Shown: one piece after another, positions 16,946 to 24,270 of the stretch
Numbering within the stretch: position 1 is the first letter of the stretch
How the letters are laid out: every line of letters begins with the position of its first letter
Origin: an uncultured Allorhizobium sp.
GTDB lineage: Bacteria; Pseudomonadota; Alphaproteobacteria; Rhizobiales; Rhizobiaceae
Direction of reading: 5' to 3'
NCBI GenBank assembly: GCA_958439205.1
Contig: OY288189.1
Location: forward strand, 823,960-887,959
DNA: 64,000 bases
Position numbers and translations under genes: made by a program
The notes under the pieces: generated by a model
Told to the model about the DNA's origin: nothing
Database searches by the model: none
The model's input: the letters and a program-made list of their open reading frames with translations, nothing else

Positions 16946-17689
16946 TCAGGCTTGCGTCATGACGCTGCCTTCGCCTGAGATGCGGATGCGCAGGTTGTTC
17001 TGCACATGGGTGACGCCACTGGCATTTTCGACGCAGTCTTCTGCCCGCCGCTTCTCGAAGCGATCGGTAACGTGACCCGTCAAGGTGACCTCCGCGTCCT
17101 TCACCGTCACCTCAATATCTGAGGCATCCACGGAGGGATCGTCGGCGAGGCGGTCGTTGACGTCTTCCAGAATGCGCGCATCGGTTCTGCGATAGCCGCG
17201 GGGACCCTTGCCGCGGTGATTGTCCATCTCGCGACGGCGGCTTGCGTCTTTGTCGCCGAACCAGGATGCGACCTCGTCGCCGGCGCGTTCCATGAAGCCA
17301 CGATCGACGTCGGCTTCGCGGTTCGCAGAGCCGTAGCCTCCGCGATAGGACGGGGTGTCGGATGGCTGATTGCCGCGCCCGCTGCCACGGATCTGGCGAC
17401 GGCTGTCGTCACCGTAGCCTCGGTCGCTCGGCCCGCCTTGATACCCACGGTCCTCGTTGCTCCAGTCTGACTGTCCCATACGGGGATAGTGAGATCCGCT
17501 TGCGCCATAACCGCCATCCATGCCGAGTTCTCGCGAGCGCGCTCCGTCGTAGCGATCCGCATCCGGCCGGTTCTCGCCATAGCCGCGCACAAATCCGATG
17601 TCGCCGGGGCCATAATCCCCGGATGGGCCACGTCGGGCGTTGCGGTTTCGGCCGTTCTCGGCATCCCAATTGTCGTTGCGATTGACCAT
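16946..17689 (-). CDS. BON-domain protein with SWFGD motif
   Basis: A 247-residue protein. The first ~150 residues are low-complexity, rich in Gly, Arg, Asp, Asn and Tyr (repeated RGYG and SDRGYGDD-like units). Next comes VASWFGDKDASRR, the SWFGD motif seen in small stress proteins, and a C-terminal BON domain (about residues 170-240) ending in HVQNNLRIRISGEG. BON domains bind membranes or lipids. There is no signal peptide. The ATG at 17689 follows AGGAGGACA. An EcfG-type promoter lies upstream, so it probably belongs to the general stress response. Confidence 0.78.
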   Translation of the reverse strand: MVNRNDNWDAENGRNRNARRGPSGDYGPGDIGFVRGYGENRPDADRYDGARSRELGMDGGYGASGSHYPRMGQSDWSNEDRGYQGGPSDRGYGDDSRRQIRGSGRGNQPSDTPSYRGGYGSANREADVDRGFMERAGDEVASWFGDKDASRRREMDNHRGKGPRGYRRTDARILEDVNDRLADDPSVDASDIEVTVKDAEVTLTGHVTDRFEKRRAEDCVENASGVTHVQNNLRIRISGEGSVMTQA

Positions 17690-17740
17690 TGTGTCCTCCT
17701 TCGGATTGGGGAAGCGACGCCTTGCGCCACCTGCAAAGCT

Positions 17741-17766
17741 AACCCTCCGGATGCCGGGATCGTTCC
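17741..17766 (-). promoter_or_regulatory. EcfG-type promoter of the BON-domain gene
   Basis: On the minus strand GGAAC (17766-17762) is followed after 17 bases by GGTT (17744-17741), close to the EcfG consensus GGAAC-N16/17-CGTT. The expected transcript would start about 45 bp before the ATG at 17689. Confidence 0.5.
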
Positions 17767-17789
17767 AACGGTCCCGGGAAAAGCCCTCC

Positions 17790-17814
17790 GGAACAAAGCG
17801 CCATCGGGTCGGTT
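17790..17814 (+). promoter_or_regulatory. EcfG-type promoter of the DUF892 gene
   Basis: GGAAC (17790-17794), a 16-base spacer and GGTT (17811-17814). The start codon is 39 bp downstream, the spacing expected for a short leader. It is divergent from the BON-gene promoter. Confidence 0.55.
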
Positions 17815-17852
17815 TTGCTGTCGCCAGAACCGAAACCGAGGAGATACCGACA

Positions 17853-18353
17853 ATGGCTATCAAGACACTCGAAGACCTGTTCCACGAGACACTCAAGGAC
17901 ATCTACTACGCCGAACGGAAGATTCTGAAGGCGCTGCCGAAAATGGCGCGCGGTGCACAGGACGAGAAGCTGAAGGCTGCCTTCCTGCAGCACAAGGAAG
18001 AGACCGAAGGCCAGGTCGAGCGCCTGCAGCAGGTGTTCGAAATCATCGGCAAGCGTCCGCGTGCCAAGACCTGCCCGGCCATCGACGGCATCGTCGAGGA
18101 AGGCGAGGAGATCATGGAAGAATTCAAGGGCTCGCCCGCTCTCGATGCCGGCCTGCTCGCTGCCGCCCAGGCCGTCGAACACTACGAGATCAGCCGCTAC
18201 GGCACGTTGCGCGCCTGGGCCCAGCAGCTCGGCTATACCGATGTCGTGAAGCTGCTCGAGGAGACGCTTGCGGAAGAATCCAAGACCGATGAAGCGCTGA
18301 CGAAGCTCGCTGAAAAGGCTGTCAACGCTGCAGCCCAGAAGAAAGCCGCCTGA
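17853..18353 (+). CDS. DUF892 ferritin-like protein (YciE/YciF family)
   Basis: A 166-residue all-helical protein of the ferritin-like DUF892 family. Its N-terminus KTLEDLFHETLKDIYYAERK is the family hallmark. Carboxylate and His residues for a dinuclear metal site are spread over the helices (for example HEETEG-like HKEETEGQ and VEHYEIS). Homologues are induced in general stress responses; a catalytic role is not established. A GAGGAG-like ribosome site precedes the ATG, an EcfG-type promoter lies upstream, and a terminator follows. Confidence 0.85.
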   Translation: MAIKTLEDLFHETLKDIYYAERKILKALPKMARGAQDEKLKAAFLQHKEETEGQVERLQQVFEIIGKRPRAKTCPAIDGIVEEGEEIMEEFKGSPALDAGLLAAAQAVEHYEISRYGTLRAWAQQLGYTDVVKLLEETLAEESKTDEALTKLAEKAVNAAAQKKAA

Positions 18354-18374
18354 CATCCGTCAGTGGTAAAGTAG

Positions 18375-18401
18375 AAAGGGCCGGTTTTGCCGGCCCTTTT
18401 T
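18375..18401 (+). terminator. Rho-independent terminator after the DUF892 gene
   Basis: AAAGGGCCGG pairs with CCGGCCCTTT across a TTTTG loop and continues into a T-tract. The minus-strand reading also ends in TTTC, so it may serve the convergent topoisomerase operon as well. Confidence 0.85.
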
Positions 18402-18422
18402 CGTGTGCGCTCGGTATCGGCC

Positions 18423-19508
18423 TTACGGCTTGTCCGCAGCCGGCGCATCCTTCAAAAACGCCATCAACCGATTTTCGTCAGCGCGCAACAGCGAACGGGC
18501 AGGGGCGGTGAGCACTCTTTCTCGCGCCATGTCCAGGTCTGTCTCCTTGTCCGCCAGCGCCAGGATGGCTGGATGCACGTAGCTGGTGCGGCAGATGGTC
18601 GGCGTGTTGTGCAATCGGTCGGAAGCGACCTCGCACATCTGGCGGATGGTCGGACGCTCTCCGCCTTCCATCCTGCGCCAGGCCTCGCCAAAGGCTGCGA
18701 CGCTGCCGCCCCAGGTGCGGAAGGTCTTGGCTGACAGTTTCAATCGGGTGATCTCGGCTAGGTAAGTGTTCAGCCGGCCTGAATCCACGCGGTGCAACTG
18801 GCCTTGCTCGTCGCGCCAGGAAAACAGGTCGCGGCCGGGCAGATCGGCAATTTCCTCGAGGATCTTCTGGAGCCGCGGATGACGCAGCTTTCGGCGCACG
18901 CGCTTACCGCCCTTGGCGACGAAACTCAACCGGATCCCGTCTGGCTCGAATGTCAGGTGGCGCTTCTGCAGCGTCGTCGCACCATAGGTGCGGTTCTCCT
19001 CCGCATAGGCACGGTTGCCGACGCGCATATAGGTAACATCGAGAAGGCTGATCAGCGCCGAGAGAAGGAAGTAGCTCTCCTCCTGATGTTCGGCGAGATC
19101 GCGCGCCACCCGTCGGCGGATCGAGGGCAGGGCTTCACCGAAGGCAATGAGTTCGTCGAACTTTCTCTCGCTGCGCCAAGCGGCCCAGTCAGCGTGATAG
19201 CGGTATTGCTTGCGCCCCCGTGCATCGTAACCCGTGGCTTGCAGATGGCTGCGGGGATCGAGGCTGATCCAGACCCGCTCATAGGCCGGCGGCAGACCAA
19301 GCTTGCGGATGCGGGCAAGGACCTCGGGTGCTGCGATCGAAGTGCCGTCGCTCAGATGATAGGAAAAACCCTTGCCTCTCCGGCGCCGGGTCAGGCCCGG
19401 CTCGGCATCCGTACCGTAGACCAGGCCGATCTCGGAAAGCTCCGCGGCATCGTCTGTCGATGGCGCCGGCCCTTCGGTCGTCATATCTTCATCAACGGCC
19501 GTCTTCAT
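18423..19508 (-). CDS. DNA topoisomerase IB
   Basis: A 361-residue eukaryotic-like type IB topoisomerase, which relaxes supercoils through a 3'-phosphotyrosine intermediate. The catalytic tyrosine is Tyr310 in TSYVHPAI; the conserved VAKGGKRVRRKLR segment and the RTWGGSVAA block supply other active-site residues. Residues 50-120 hold the N-terminal DNA-cap region (PPAYERVWISLDPRSHLQAT). The start overlaps the stop of the upstream sigma-factor gene by four bases (ATGA), so the two are translationally coupled. Members occur in stress regulons of alphaproteobacteria. Confidence 0.9.
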   Translation of the reverse strand: MKTAVDEDMTTEGPAPSTDDAAELSEIGLVYGTDAEPGLTRRRRGKGFSYHLSDGTSIAAPEVLARIRKLGLPPAYERVWISLDPRSHLQATGYDARGRKQYRYHADWAAWRSERKFDELIAFGEALPSIRRRVARDLAEHQEESYFLLSALISLLDVTYMRVGNRAYAEENRTYGATTLQKRHLTFEPDGIRLSFVAKGGKRVRRKLRHPRLQKILEEIADLPGRDLFSWRDEQGQLHRVDSGRLNTYLAEITRLKLSAKTFRTWGGSVAAFGEAWRRMEGGERPTIRQMCEVASDRLHNTPTICRTSYVHPAILALADKETDLDMARERVLTAPARSLLRADENRLMAFLKDAPAADKP

Positions 19509-20032
19509 CCGACGGGGCTGTCCGTGCCCATCTCGCCAAGCTCCCGGCGCAATTGCTGGCGCGCGCGGCTGAGCCGGCTTTTCACCGTGCCCACAGCGCA
19601 GCCGCAGATCTCGGCTGCGTCCTCATAGCGTTCGCCCAGCATGACGATCAGCACCAGCATTTCCCGGTGATGTTCCGGCAGACGGTTCAAGGCACGGCGC
19701 ACCTCTTCCGCCTGCACCGACCATTCCTGGCTGGCCTCGGTGGTCAACTTGGCCGTCACCGCCTCAGGCAGGCCCACCGTCTCGCGGCTGCTCTTCTTGA
19801 AGCGGGTGCAAAACGTGTTGCGCATGATGGTGAAGAGCCAGGATTTCAGCCGGGTGCCTGGCTCAAACTTGTCGAGGTTCGCCAGCGCCTTGGTCAGCGT
19901 CTCCTGGACGAGGTCGTCCGCTTCCTCCGGTCGCTGACAGAAGGTTCGCGCGAATGCACGCAGTGCCGGGATTAACTCGACCACTTCAGATCGTGCGGCT
20001 AGCTCGGCTGTACGGGTCGTCAAGGTCGCCAT
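19505..20032 (-). CDS. ecfG: EcfG-type extracytoplasmic-function sigma factor
   Basis: A sigma-70 region 2 and region 4 protein of about 175 residues. Region 2 includes RPEEADDLVQETLTKAL and LKSWLFTIMRN; region 4 includes CGCAVGTVKSRLSRARQQLR. These match the EcfG (general stress response) group rather than other ECFs. An EcfG consensus promoter lies directly upstream, suggesting autoregulation, and a NepR-like gene is within 1 kb. The start is uncertain: GGAGG abuts the ATG at 20032, so the in-frame TTG at 20023, nine bases further on, may be the true start. Confidence 0.8.
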   Translation of the reverse strand: MATLTTRTAELAARSEVVELIPALRAFARTFCQRPEEADDLVQETLTKALANLDKFEPGTRLKSWLFTIMRNTFCTRFKKSSRETVGLPEAVTAKLTTEASQEWSVQAEEVRRALNRLPEHHREMLVLIVMLGERYEDAAEICGCAVGTVKSRLSRARQQLRRELGEMGTDSPVG

Positions 20033-20069
20033 CCTCCAATGTCTGTGGCACCAGGCACAATGACGCGAA

Positions 20070-20094
20070 AACGCCTGTCCTTCGGCTTGGTTCC
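20070..20094 (-). promoter_or_regulatory. EcfG promoter of the sigma-factor operon
   Basis: On the minus strand GGAAC (20094-20090), a 16-base spacer and CGTT (20073-20070): an exact match to the EcfG consensus, about 38 bp before the ecfG start. Confidence 0.7.
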
Positions 20095-20132
20095 TGAAAA
20101 TGTGAGCGGTTGGCAAAGGGCGCGTGACATGG

Positions 20133-20396
20133 TCAGCTACGGCTTACAAACTTGCTGAACCGACTAAGTTTTCCGTCTGCGGTCTTGTCCTGATGAAGGA
20201 AGGCAAGGTCGCTTTTCTCGAAAATCTGAAAGAACTCCTCCCAGTCGATCGGCTCGAGCGCTTCTTCCGGGTCGCCGAAATCGATGCGCAGAATGCCGCC
20301 GTCGCCACTGTCGCGAACCCGTGAGGGGGTGCCCTTTCTGTCCTCGATCCAGCGGCGGATCTCGTCGTGGTCGGTTGTCTGGCTTGCGCTGCTCAT
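20133..20396 (-). CDS. Small acidic protein in the stress cluster
   Basis: An 87-residue protein of unknown function. The N-terminal half (DHDEIRRWIEDRKGTPSRVR) resembles small stress-linked proteins, and the middle (GGILRIDFGDPEEALEPIDW, then EEFFQIFEKSDLAFLHQD) is acidic and aromatic. It has no signal peptide and no membrane segment. An exact EcfG promoter lies 45-69 bp upstream, so it is probably induced in the general stress response. I do not recognise its function. Confidence 0.72.
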   Translation of the reverse strand: MSSASQTTDHDEIRRWIEDRKGTPSRVRDSGDGGILRIDFGDPEEALEPIDWEEFFQIFEKSDLAFLHQDKTADGKLSRFSKFVSRS

Positions 20397-20440
20397 CGGT
20401 GCCTCTCGCTCCCGCTTCCTCCCTCAGAACCCTTCGAATG

Positions 20441-20465
20441 AACGCCTTCCCCGATCCGAGGTTCC
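20441..20465 (-). promoter_or_regulatory. EcfG promoter of the 87-residue gene
   Basis: On the minus strand GGAAC (20465-20461), a 16-base spacer and CGTT (20444-20441), an exact consensus match. The start codon at 20396 is 45 bp away. Confidence 0.7.
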
Positions 20466-20489
20466 CGCTGTGCCGCCGCTTTTTCAAAT

Positions 20490-20514
20490 GGAACCATGGA
20501 TGGAATGGCGGGTT
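20490..20514 (+). promoter_or_regulatory. EcfG-type promoter of the 110-residue gene
   Basis: GGAAC (20490-20494), a 16-base spacer and GGTT (20511-20514), followed 39 bp later by the ATG at 20553. It is divergent from the exact EcfG promoter at 20441-20465. Confidence 0.5.
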
Positions 20515-20552
20515 ACTTGGCAGACCCAAGTCCGAGTAAAGAAAGACACATC

Positions 20553-20885
20553 ATGACCCACGTGCAGAATGTCGACGGCCAGGGCCAGTTGCTGATTGGA
20601 GAACGTCTCTCACCGATGACTTACCATGTCGCCGTTGAGCGGCGGGGTCCGCGCTACCGCGCGACGGTGGAAATGCAGGCGCCGCGCGACTGGCTGATCC
20701 GGCAGGGATTTCAGACACGCGCAATCCTTGTCCTTGCCTCCGGAGACAGGATCGAGATGGAACATGACGGGCCAGTGGAGGTTTCGGACAGCATCAGCGT
20801 CGTGCTGCAGGCGGCGGCGCTCGATTATGGTGATCGAGACGCACTGGTCGCTGTTTTTCCGGAGCTTGGTGAGGACATCGACTGA
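20553..20885 (+). CDS. Small protein of unknown function
   Basis: A 110-residue soluble protein. It looks beta-rich: QLLIGERLSPMTYHVAVERR, then WLIRQGFQTRAILVLASGDR and a C-terminal acidic tail FPELGEDID. The pattern could be a small barrel but I cannot assign a family. The ATG at 20553 follows GAAAG and starts the soluble fold directly. An EcfG-type promoter upstream places it in the stress cluster. Confidence 0.65.
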   Translation: MTHVQNVDGQGQLLIGERLSPMTYHVAVERRGPRYRATVEMQAPRDWLIRQGFQTRAILVLASGDRIEMEHDGPVEVSDSISVVLQAAALDYGDRDALVAVFPELGEDID

Positions 20886-21002
20886 CGGTCGAAAAAGCTC
20901 ATCCAAGTTAGTTCTGATCTGGTGTCCACCAATCGTCGTATCGAGAGTGAGACGCAAACCAGATCGCGAATGTTTGCAGGACGCATGAAGTCGGAGGCCT
21001 CA

Positions 21003-21191
21003 ATGGAAGACACCAAACGCCCATCCATGGAGGCACGCCGCGACCGCACGGGCGGTATCGTGCGGGACAAGCTCGATATCCTGATGGACGAGACGCGGCG
21101 AGAGAAGGTTCCGCCGCGTTTGATCGAGCTGGCGGAAGAGTTGCAATCCGCGATCGATGAGAAGCGGACAAGCACCGAGACGGGCTCCTGA
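21003..21191 (+). CDS. NepR-like small protein (putative anti-sigma factor)
   Basis: A 62-residue protein starting after a good GGAGG (20993-20997). The core GGIVRDKLDILMDETRREKV, then PPRLIELAEELQSAI, has the two-helix layout of NepR, in which the second helix follows a V/I-P-x-R-hydrophobic-L pattern. NepR binds and blocks EcfG until PhyR titrates it away. No phyR is in the window and the gene is not directly linked to ecfG, so this may be a NepR paralogue or an unrelated small helical protein. No EcfG promoter was found for it. Confidence 0.5.
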   Translation: MEDTKRPSMEARRDRTGGIVRDKLDILMDETRREKVPPRLIELAEELQSAIDEKRTSTETGS

Positions 21192-21264
21192 TTTTCATCT
21201 GGCTATCAGGCAGCCGTCATTAAACAGCGCTAAGTTCGCTGTGCCTTAGCGGTATGCTTCAAGA

Positions 21265-21492
21265 CTAGAGAAAGCTGCCATTGCTCGGATCATAGCGTTT
21301 GCCGTGGGCGATCCGGGCAAGCTCCACGAGCTCATCCTCATCGCGGATGCCATTCTTCACCAGATACGTCACCAGATTTGCCGCGTTTTCCTGCAAATGG
21401 GAGTCGGATGGTCTCTGGCCGTAAAGGCGCTTTACGGCGCGCTCAACGATGGCGTGTTCATCCTGGATTCTGCCGGGGGGGCTCGATGCCAT
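21265..21492 (-). CDS. Small conserved-looking protein
   Basis: A 75-residue soluble protein starting at an ATG six bases after GGAGGG. It is mostly helical: RIQDEHAIVERAVKRLYG, then NAANLVTYLVKNGIRDEDEL and VELARIAHGKRYDP. I do not recognise the family. It is the last backbone gene before the island and is convergent with the NepR-like gene. Confidence 0.6.
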   Translation of the reverse strand: MASSPPGRIQDEHAIVERAVKRLYGQRPSDSHLQENAANLVTYLVKNGIRDEDELVELARIAHGKRYDPSNGSFL

Positions 21493-21622
21493 GGCATTCC
21501 CTCCGTTCGAGGCCGACGACAAAAGAGTAAACACCCGTCGGCGTGGCATGGAAGCATCATGCCGTATGGGGGCTCGAACGCAACCCTAGATTCGCAAGGG
21601 CGAAATCTCACTGCAGGTGAAG

Positions 21623-21668
21623 TGGTGATCCCGACGCGATTCGAACGCGTGACCCTCAGATTAGGAAT
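21623..21668 (-). repeat. attachment site with tRNA-Arg 3' fragment
   Basis: Matches bases 43606-43651 with three differences, then diverges just past the anticodon. It includes the CCA end, T-arm and variable loop but no 5' half, so it is a displaced 3' end, not a working tRNA. Two of the differences keep the T-stem paired (G-C changed to A-T). Confidence 0.85.
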
Positions 21669-21782
21669 TAGGTGCCGCAGGATTTCAGGGCCGATCAAAG
21701 CATCTCAGCATCGCTCACGATTAGCGCCAGATCTGCTGAATTTCCTTGAGTTTGATGGCATATGATGGCATCAAATCATATC

Positions 21783-21820
21783 GTCACCTGTCACCGCCGC
21801 GAGTTACCCTGGCGTTACCC
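21783..21820. repeat. Candidate integrase arm-type sites, left end
   Basis: Tandem heptamers GTCACCT (21783), GTCACCG (21790), GTTACCC (21803) and GTTACCC (21814). The last two are 11 bp apart. The same GTTACCC pair with the same spacing and orientation occurs at the right end of the island. Confidence 0.55.
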
Positions 21821-21835
21821 CGTTGATCTGGACCA

Positions 21836-23125
21836 ATGGCAAAGCCCCTTACCGTCAAATTCATCGAGGCAATCAAGGCCCCTGTAGCCCGGATGGAAAT
21901 CCCCGATGGAGGTTGCACCGGTCTTTACCTTGTAGTGCAGCCTACCGGGAAGATGTCATGGGCGCTCCGGTACCGCTCAGGCGGCAAGCCTCGCAAGATG
22001 ACCCTTTCCCCCTACACCACCGAGTTCGGCCTTGCTGTGGCTCGTGACGCTGCCGCAAAGGCACTGCGCACCGTTGCCGAGGGCCGTGACCCTGCCGACG
22101 AGCGGAAGGCCGTGAAGCTGGCAACGAAGGACGAAGAGCGCCGCGTGGAGGCCGTGCTGGACGAGTTCCTGCGCCGACATGTCGAGGTGAAGAACCGTGC
22201 CAGCAGTGCGGCCGAGAACAGGCGCCTGATTGAGAACGAGATCAGACCGCGATGGAAGGGCCGTCAGATCGAAACCATCACCCGGCGCGATGTCGTCACC
22301 CTTTTGGATGCCCTTGTTGATCGTGGCGCTCCTGTGACCGCGAACCGGGTCCATGCGCTTGTGCGCAAGTTGTTCAACTGGGCGATGGAGCGCGGGCTCG
22401 CTCATGCCTCACCAATGACGAACCTGAAGGCACCGACTGCCGAGGTTTCCCGCGATCGCGTTCTCTATGATGATGAAATCCGGCTGGCTTGGCTGGCCTC
22501 GGAGGCCATCGGCTGGCCTTTCGGTCCATTCGTGCAGCTCTTGCTTCTCACCGGCCAGCGCCGGGACGAAGTTGCCTCGGCCTCGTGGGATGAGTTCAGC
22601 CTGGACGCCTCATCACCGTCATGGACGATACCGAGGGAGCGGGCGAAGAACGACAAGGGGCATCACGTGCCGCTATCTCCTCGAGCGCTGGAGATCCTGA
22701 AGGCTCTCCCCCGTGTCGCCGGCAAAGGAAACTTCATCTTGTCGACGACAGGCGAGACAGCGATCAGCGGCTTCTCCCGTGCAAAGGCTGCCCTTGATGC
22801 CGCGATGCTCGCCATCGCCCGCAAAGAGGCTGAGCAGCGGGGAGAGACCCCGGAGGAGGCTTCTCTCATCCCGTGGCGCCTGCATGACCTCCGACGGACG
22901 GCAGCAAGCGGAATGGCAGCCCTCGGACAGCCCGTGCATGTCGTCGAGGCCGTGTTGAACCACAAGAGCGGCAGCATCTCCGGGATTGCGGCGGTCTACA
23001 ACCGTCACGCCTATGCCGAGGAGAAGGCCCGCGCGCTGGTCGCCTGGGCGTCGCGTGTTGAGGAGATCGTGGGGCTCTCGGCTCCGGCCGCAAATGTCAC
23101 GCCGATCCGAGGGAAACGCAAATGA
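21836..23125 (+). CDS. Tyrosine recombinase integrase of the island
   Basis: A 429-residue integrase with an N-terminal DUF4102 arm-binding domain (residues 1-85, KPLTVKFIEAIKAP, then GLYLVVQPTGKMSWALRYR), a core-binding domain (about 100-200) and a catalytic domain. Catalytic residues are Arg242 (TGQRRDE), His350 and Arg353 (HDLRRT), the second His near 377 (NHKSGS) and Tyr388 (VYNRHAY). This is the subfamily that targets tRNA genes. It probably acts on the repeats at the island ends. Its stop overlaps the next gene by four bases (ATGA). Confidence 0.95.
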   Translation: MAKPLTVKFIEAIKAPVARMEIPDGGCTGLYLVVQPTGKMSWALRYRSGGKPRKMTLSPYTTEFGLAVARDAAAKALRTVAEGRDPADERKAVKLATKDEERRVEAVLDEFLRRHVEVKNRASSAAENRRLIENEIRPRWKGRQIETITRRDVVTLLDALVDRGAPVTANRVHALVRKLFNWAMERGLAHASPMTNLKAPTAEVSRDRVLYDDEIRLAWLASEAIGWPFGPFVQLLLLTGQRRDEVASASWDEFSLDASSPSWTIPRERAKNDKGHHVPLSPRALEILKALPRVAGKGNFILSTTGETAISGFSRAKAALDAAMLAIARKEAEQRGETPEEASLIPWRLHDLRRTAASGMAALGQPVHVVEAVLNHKSGSISGIAAVYNRHAYAEEKARALVAWASRVEEIVGLSAPAANVTPIRGKRK

Positions 23126-23772
23126 CGATCCCCGAGGAAAATGCTGCGGAAGCGTTCATTGCGGCGCTCGATGGCTCGCCGATCAATGACCCGTCGAGGA
23201 TCCGAGCCGATGTAGCCACCGCGTTCTTTCAGCTCAGCCTGTTTTCCGGCTCAGCGCATACCGATTGGGAAGCGGCAACGGCAGAGCGGCGCCGGCAGAT
23301 CGCTGTTATCAGGGAGGCGCGCACCCTGATCATGGGAACACTGGCCTTCAGCTCGGCGGGAGGAATCCCGGCAGACAAGGTCTCGGCAGGCTCTGCAACG
23401 GCCGAGGACGTGCAGAGAGCGGGCAACGATCTTGCACGCGTCCGCGACCGGTACGAGGCCGCGCAGGGTGTCCTTGACGAGGCAGCCGAAAATCTGGAGC
23501 GCTTCACCGCTGCGCTAGAGGAGCGCGTGGGGACGCTGAAGCCGAAGACGAACGAAGATCCAGCCCGTGATTTCGTGATCAGGCGACTGTTTGCGATCTA
23601 CTGCGAAGCTGCCTCGGTCCATCCTCGATCGGTGACTATCAGCGCCGCCAAGTCAAACCGTGACCGCTTCTTTGTCGAGGCGGTACAGGATGCTTTCTGT
23701 GCCTTCTTCGGTGCAGAACCAGGCAGCCCGGAAGAGCCGTCTGTGAAAGTCATCAAGAAAAACTGTTTCTGA
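23122..23772 (+). CDS. Island protein of unknown function
   Basis: A 216-residue soluble protein translated in coupling with the integrase (ATGA overlap). The middle (about residues 85-140) is a likely coiled coil: RVRDRYEAAQGVLDEAAENL. The C-terminal part ends near VKVIKKNCF. No catalytic motif or family is recognised. Its position directly after the integrase suggests a role in, or simple co-expression with, integration or excision. Confidence 0.68.
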   Translation: MTIPEENAAEAFIAALDGSPINDPSRIRADVATAFFQLSLFSGSAHTDWEAATAERRRQIAVIREARTLIMGTLAFSSAGGIPADKVSAGSATAEDVQRAGNDLARVRDRYEAAQGVLDEAAENLERFTAALEERVGTLKPKTNEDPARDFVIRRLFAIYCEAASVHPRSVTISAAKSNRDRFFVEAVQDAFCAFFGAEPGSPEEPSVKVIKKNCF

Positions 23773-23893
23773 GCGTTTTCAGCCTATTAGACTGGTTTTT
23801 GTCCCGCTTCGGTCTGTCTGACGTGCCGAAGTGGGTTTGAGTGCGCCTCATCTCGCGACGATGGTTAGCCCCAGAACGGAGGTTATGCCATCA

Positions 23894-24091
23894 ATGTCTA
23901 ACACCACTTACATCACGGGGCCGCAAGTCATGGCCCGTTACAACATCTCGGAGATGACCCTGTATCGCTGGGTTAATGATCCCAAGATGTCTTTCCCGCA
24001 GCCGATCAAGATCAACCGCCGACGCTTCTTCCTTGAGGCCGAACTGACCGCCTGGGAGCGTTCTCGCGCTGCCGGAAAGGCGGTTGCCTGA
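23894..24091 (+). CDS. AlpA-like helix-turn-helix regulator / excisionase
   Basis: A 65-residue AlpA/MerR-type winged-helix protein: YITGPQVMARYNISEMTLYR, then WVNDPKMSFPQPIKINRRRF and FLEAELTAWERSR. This is the classic phage AlpA/Xis pattern, often controlling integrase expression or acting as a directionality factor. GGAGG lies 11 bp before the ATG at 23894; an ATG at 23885 is too close to it but would add only three residues. The stop overlaps the next start (TGATG). Confidence 0.85.
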   Translation: MSNTTYITGPQVMARYNISEMTLYRWVNDPKMSFPQPIKINRRRFFLEAELTAWERSRAAGKAVA

Positions 24092-24270
24092 TGTTCGACA
24101 CTCAGCCCGTTATCGATCATGCCGCGCGGTGGCTGTGCCTCAATCCCGTTCCGCGGGAGTTGGAGGTGAAAATCCTGCGGGAGCGGTTCGGCCTCTCCAC
24201 CGTCGGCGCCTGTGAGGCGATTGCGCTCGCCCGTGGCCTCCCAGTCAGGAGAGCAGCCGATGCAGCATGA
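24091..24270 (+). CDS. Small island protein of unknown function
   Basis: A 59-residue open frame that overlaps the AlpA stop by one base. The sequence FDTQPVIDHAARWLCLNPVP, then VKILRERFGLSTVGACEAIA, is helical and resembles a small helix-turn-helix segment. It ends inside the next gene (11-bp overlap). Coupled position in a tight gene stack is the main support. Confidence 0.5.
   Translation: MFDTQPVIDHAARWLCLNPVPRELEVKILRERFGLSTVGACEAIALARGLPVRRAADAA

Larger units (their letters stand above)
21493..21835. other. Island left junction without genes
   Basis: No gene is supported. The region holds the tRNA-Arg 3' fragment (21623-21668) and, nearer the integrase, the tandem 7-bp repeats at 21783-21820. 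The DNA between them is AT-richer than the flanks. Confidence 0.6.

Noticed and set aside
21623..21668. Second tRNA-Arg gene
   Set aside because: Only the 3' half is present; the sequence diverges just past the anticodon, so no D-arm or acceptor 5' strand exists.
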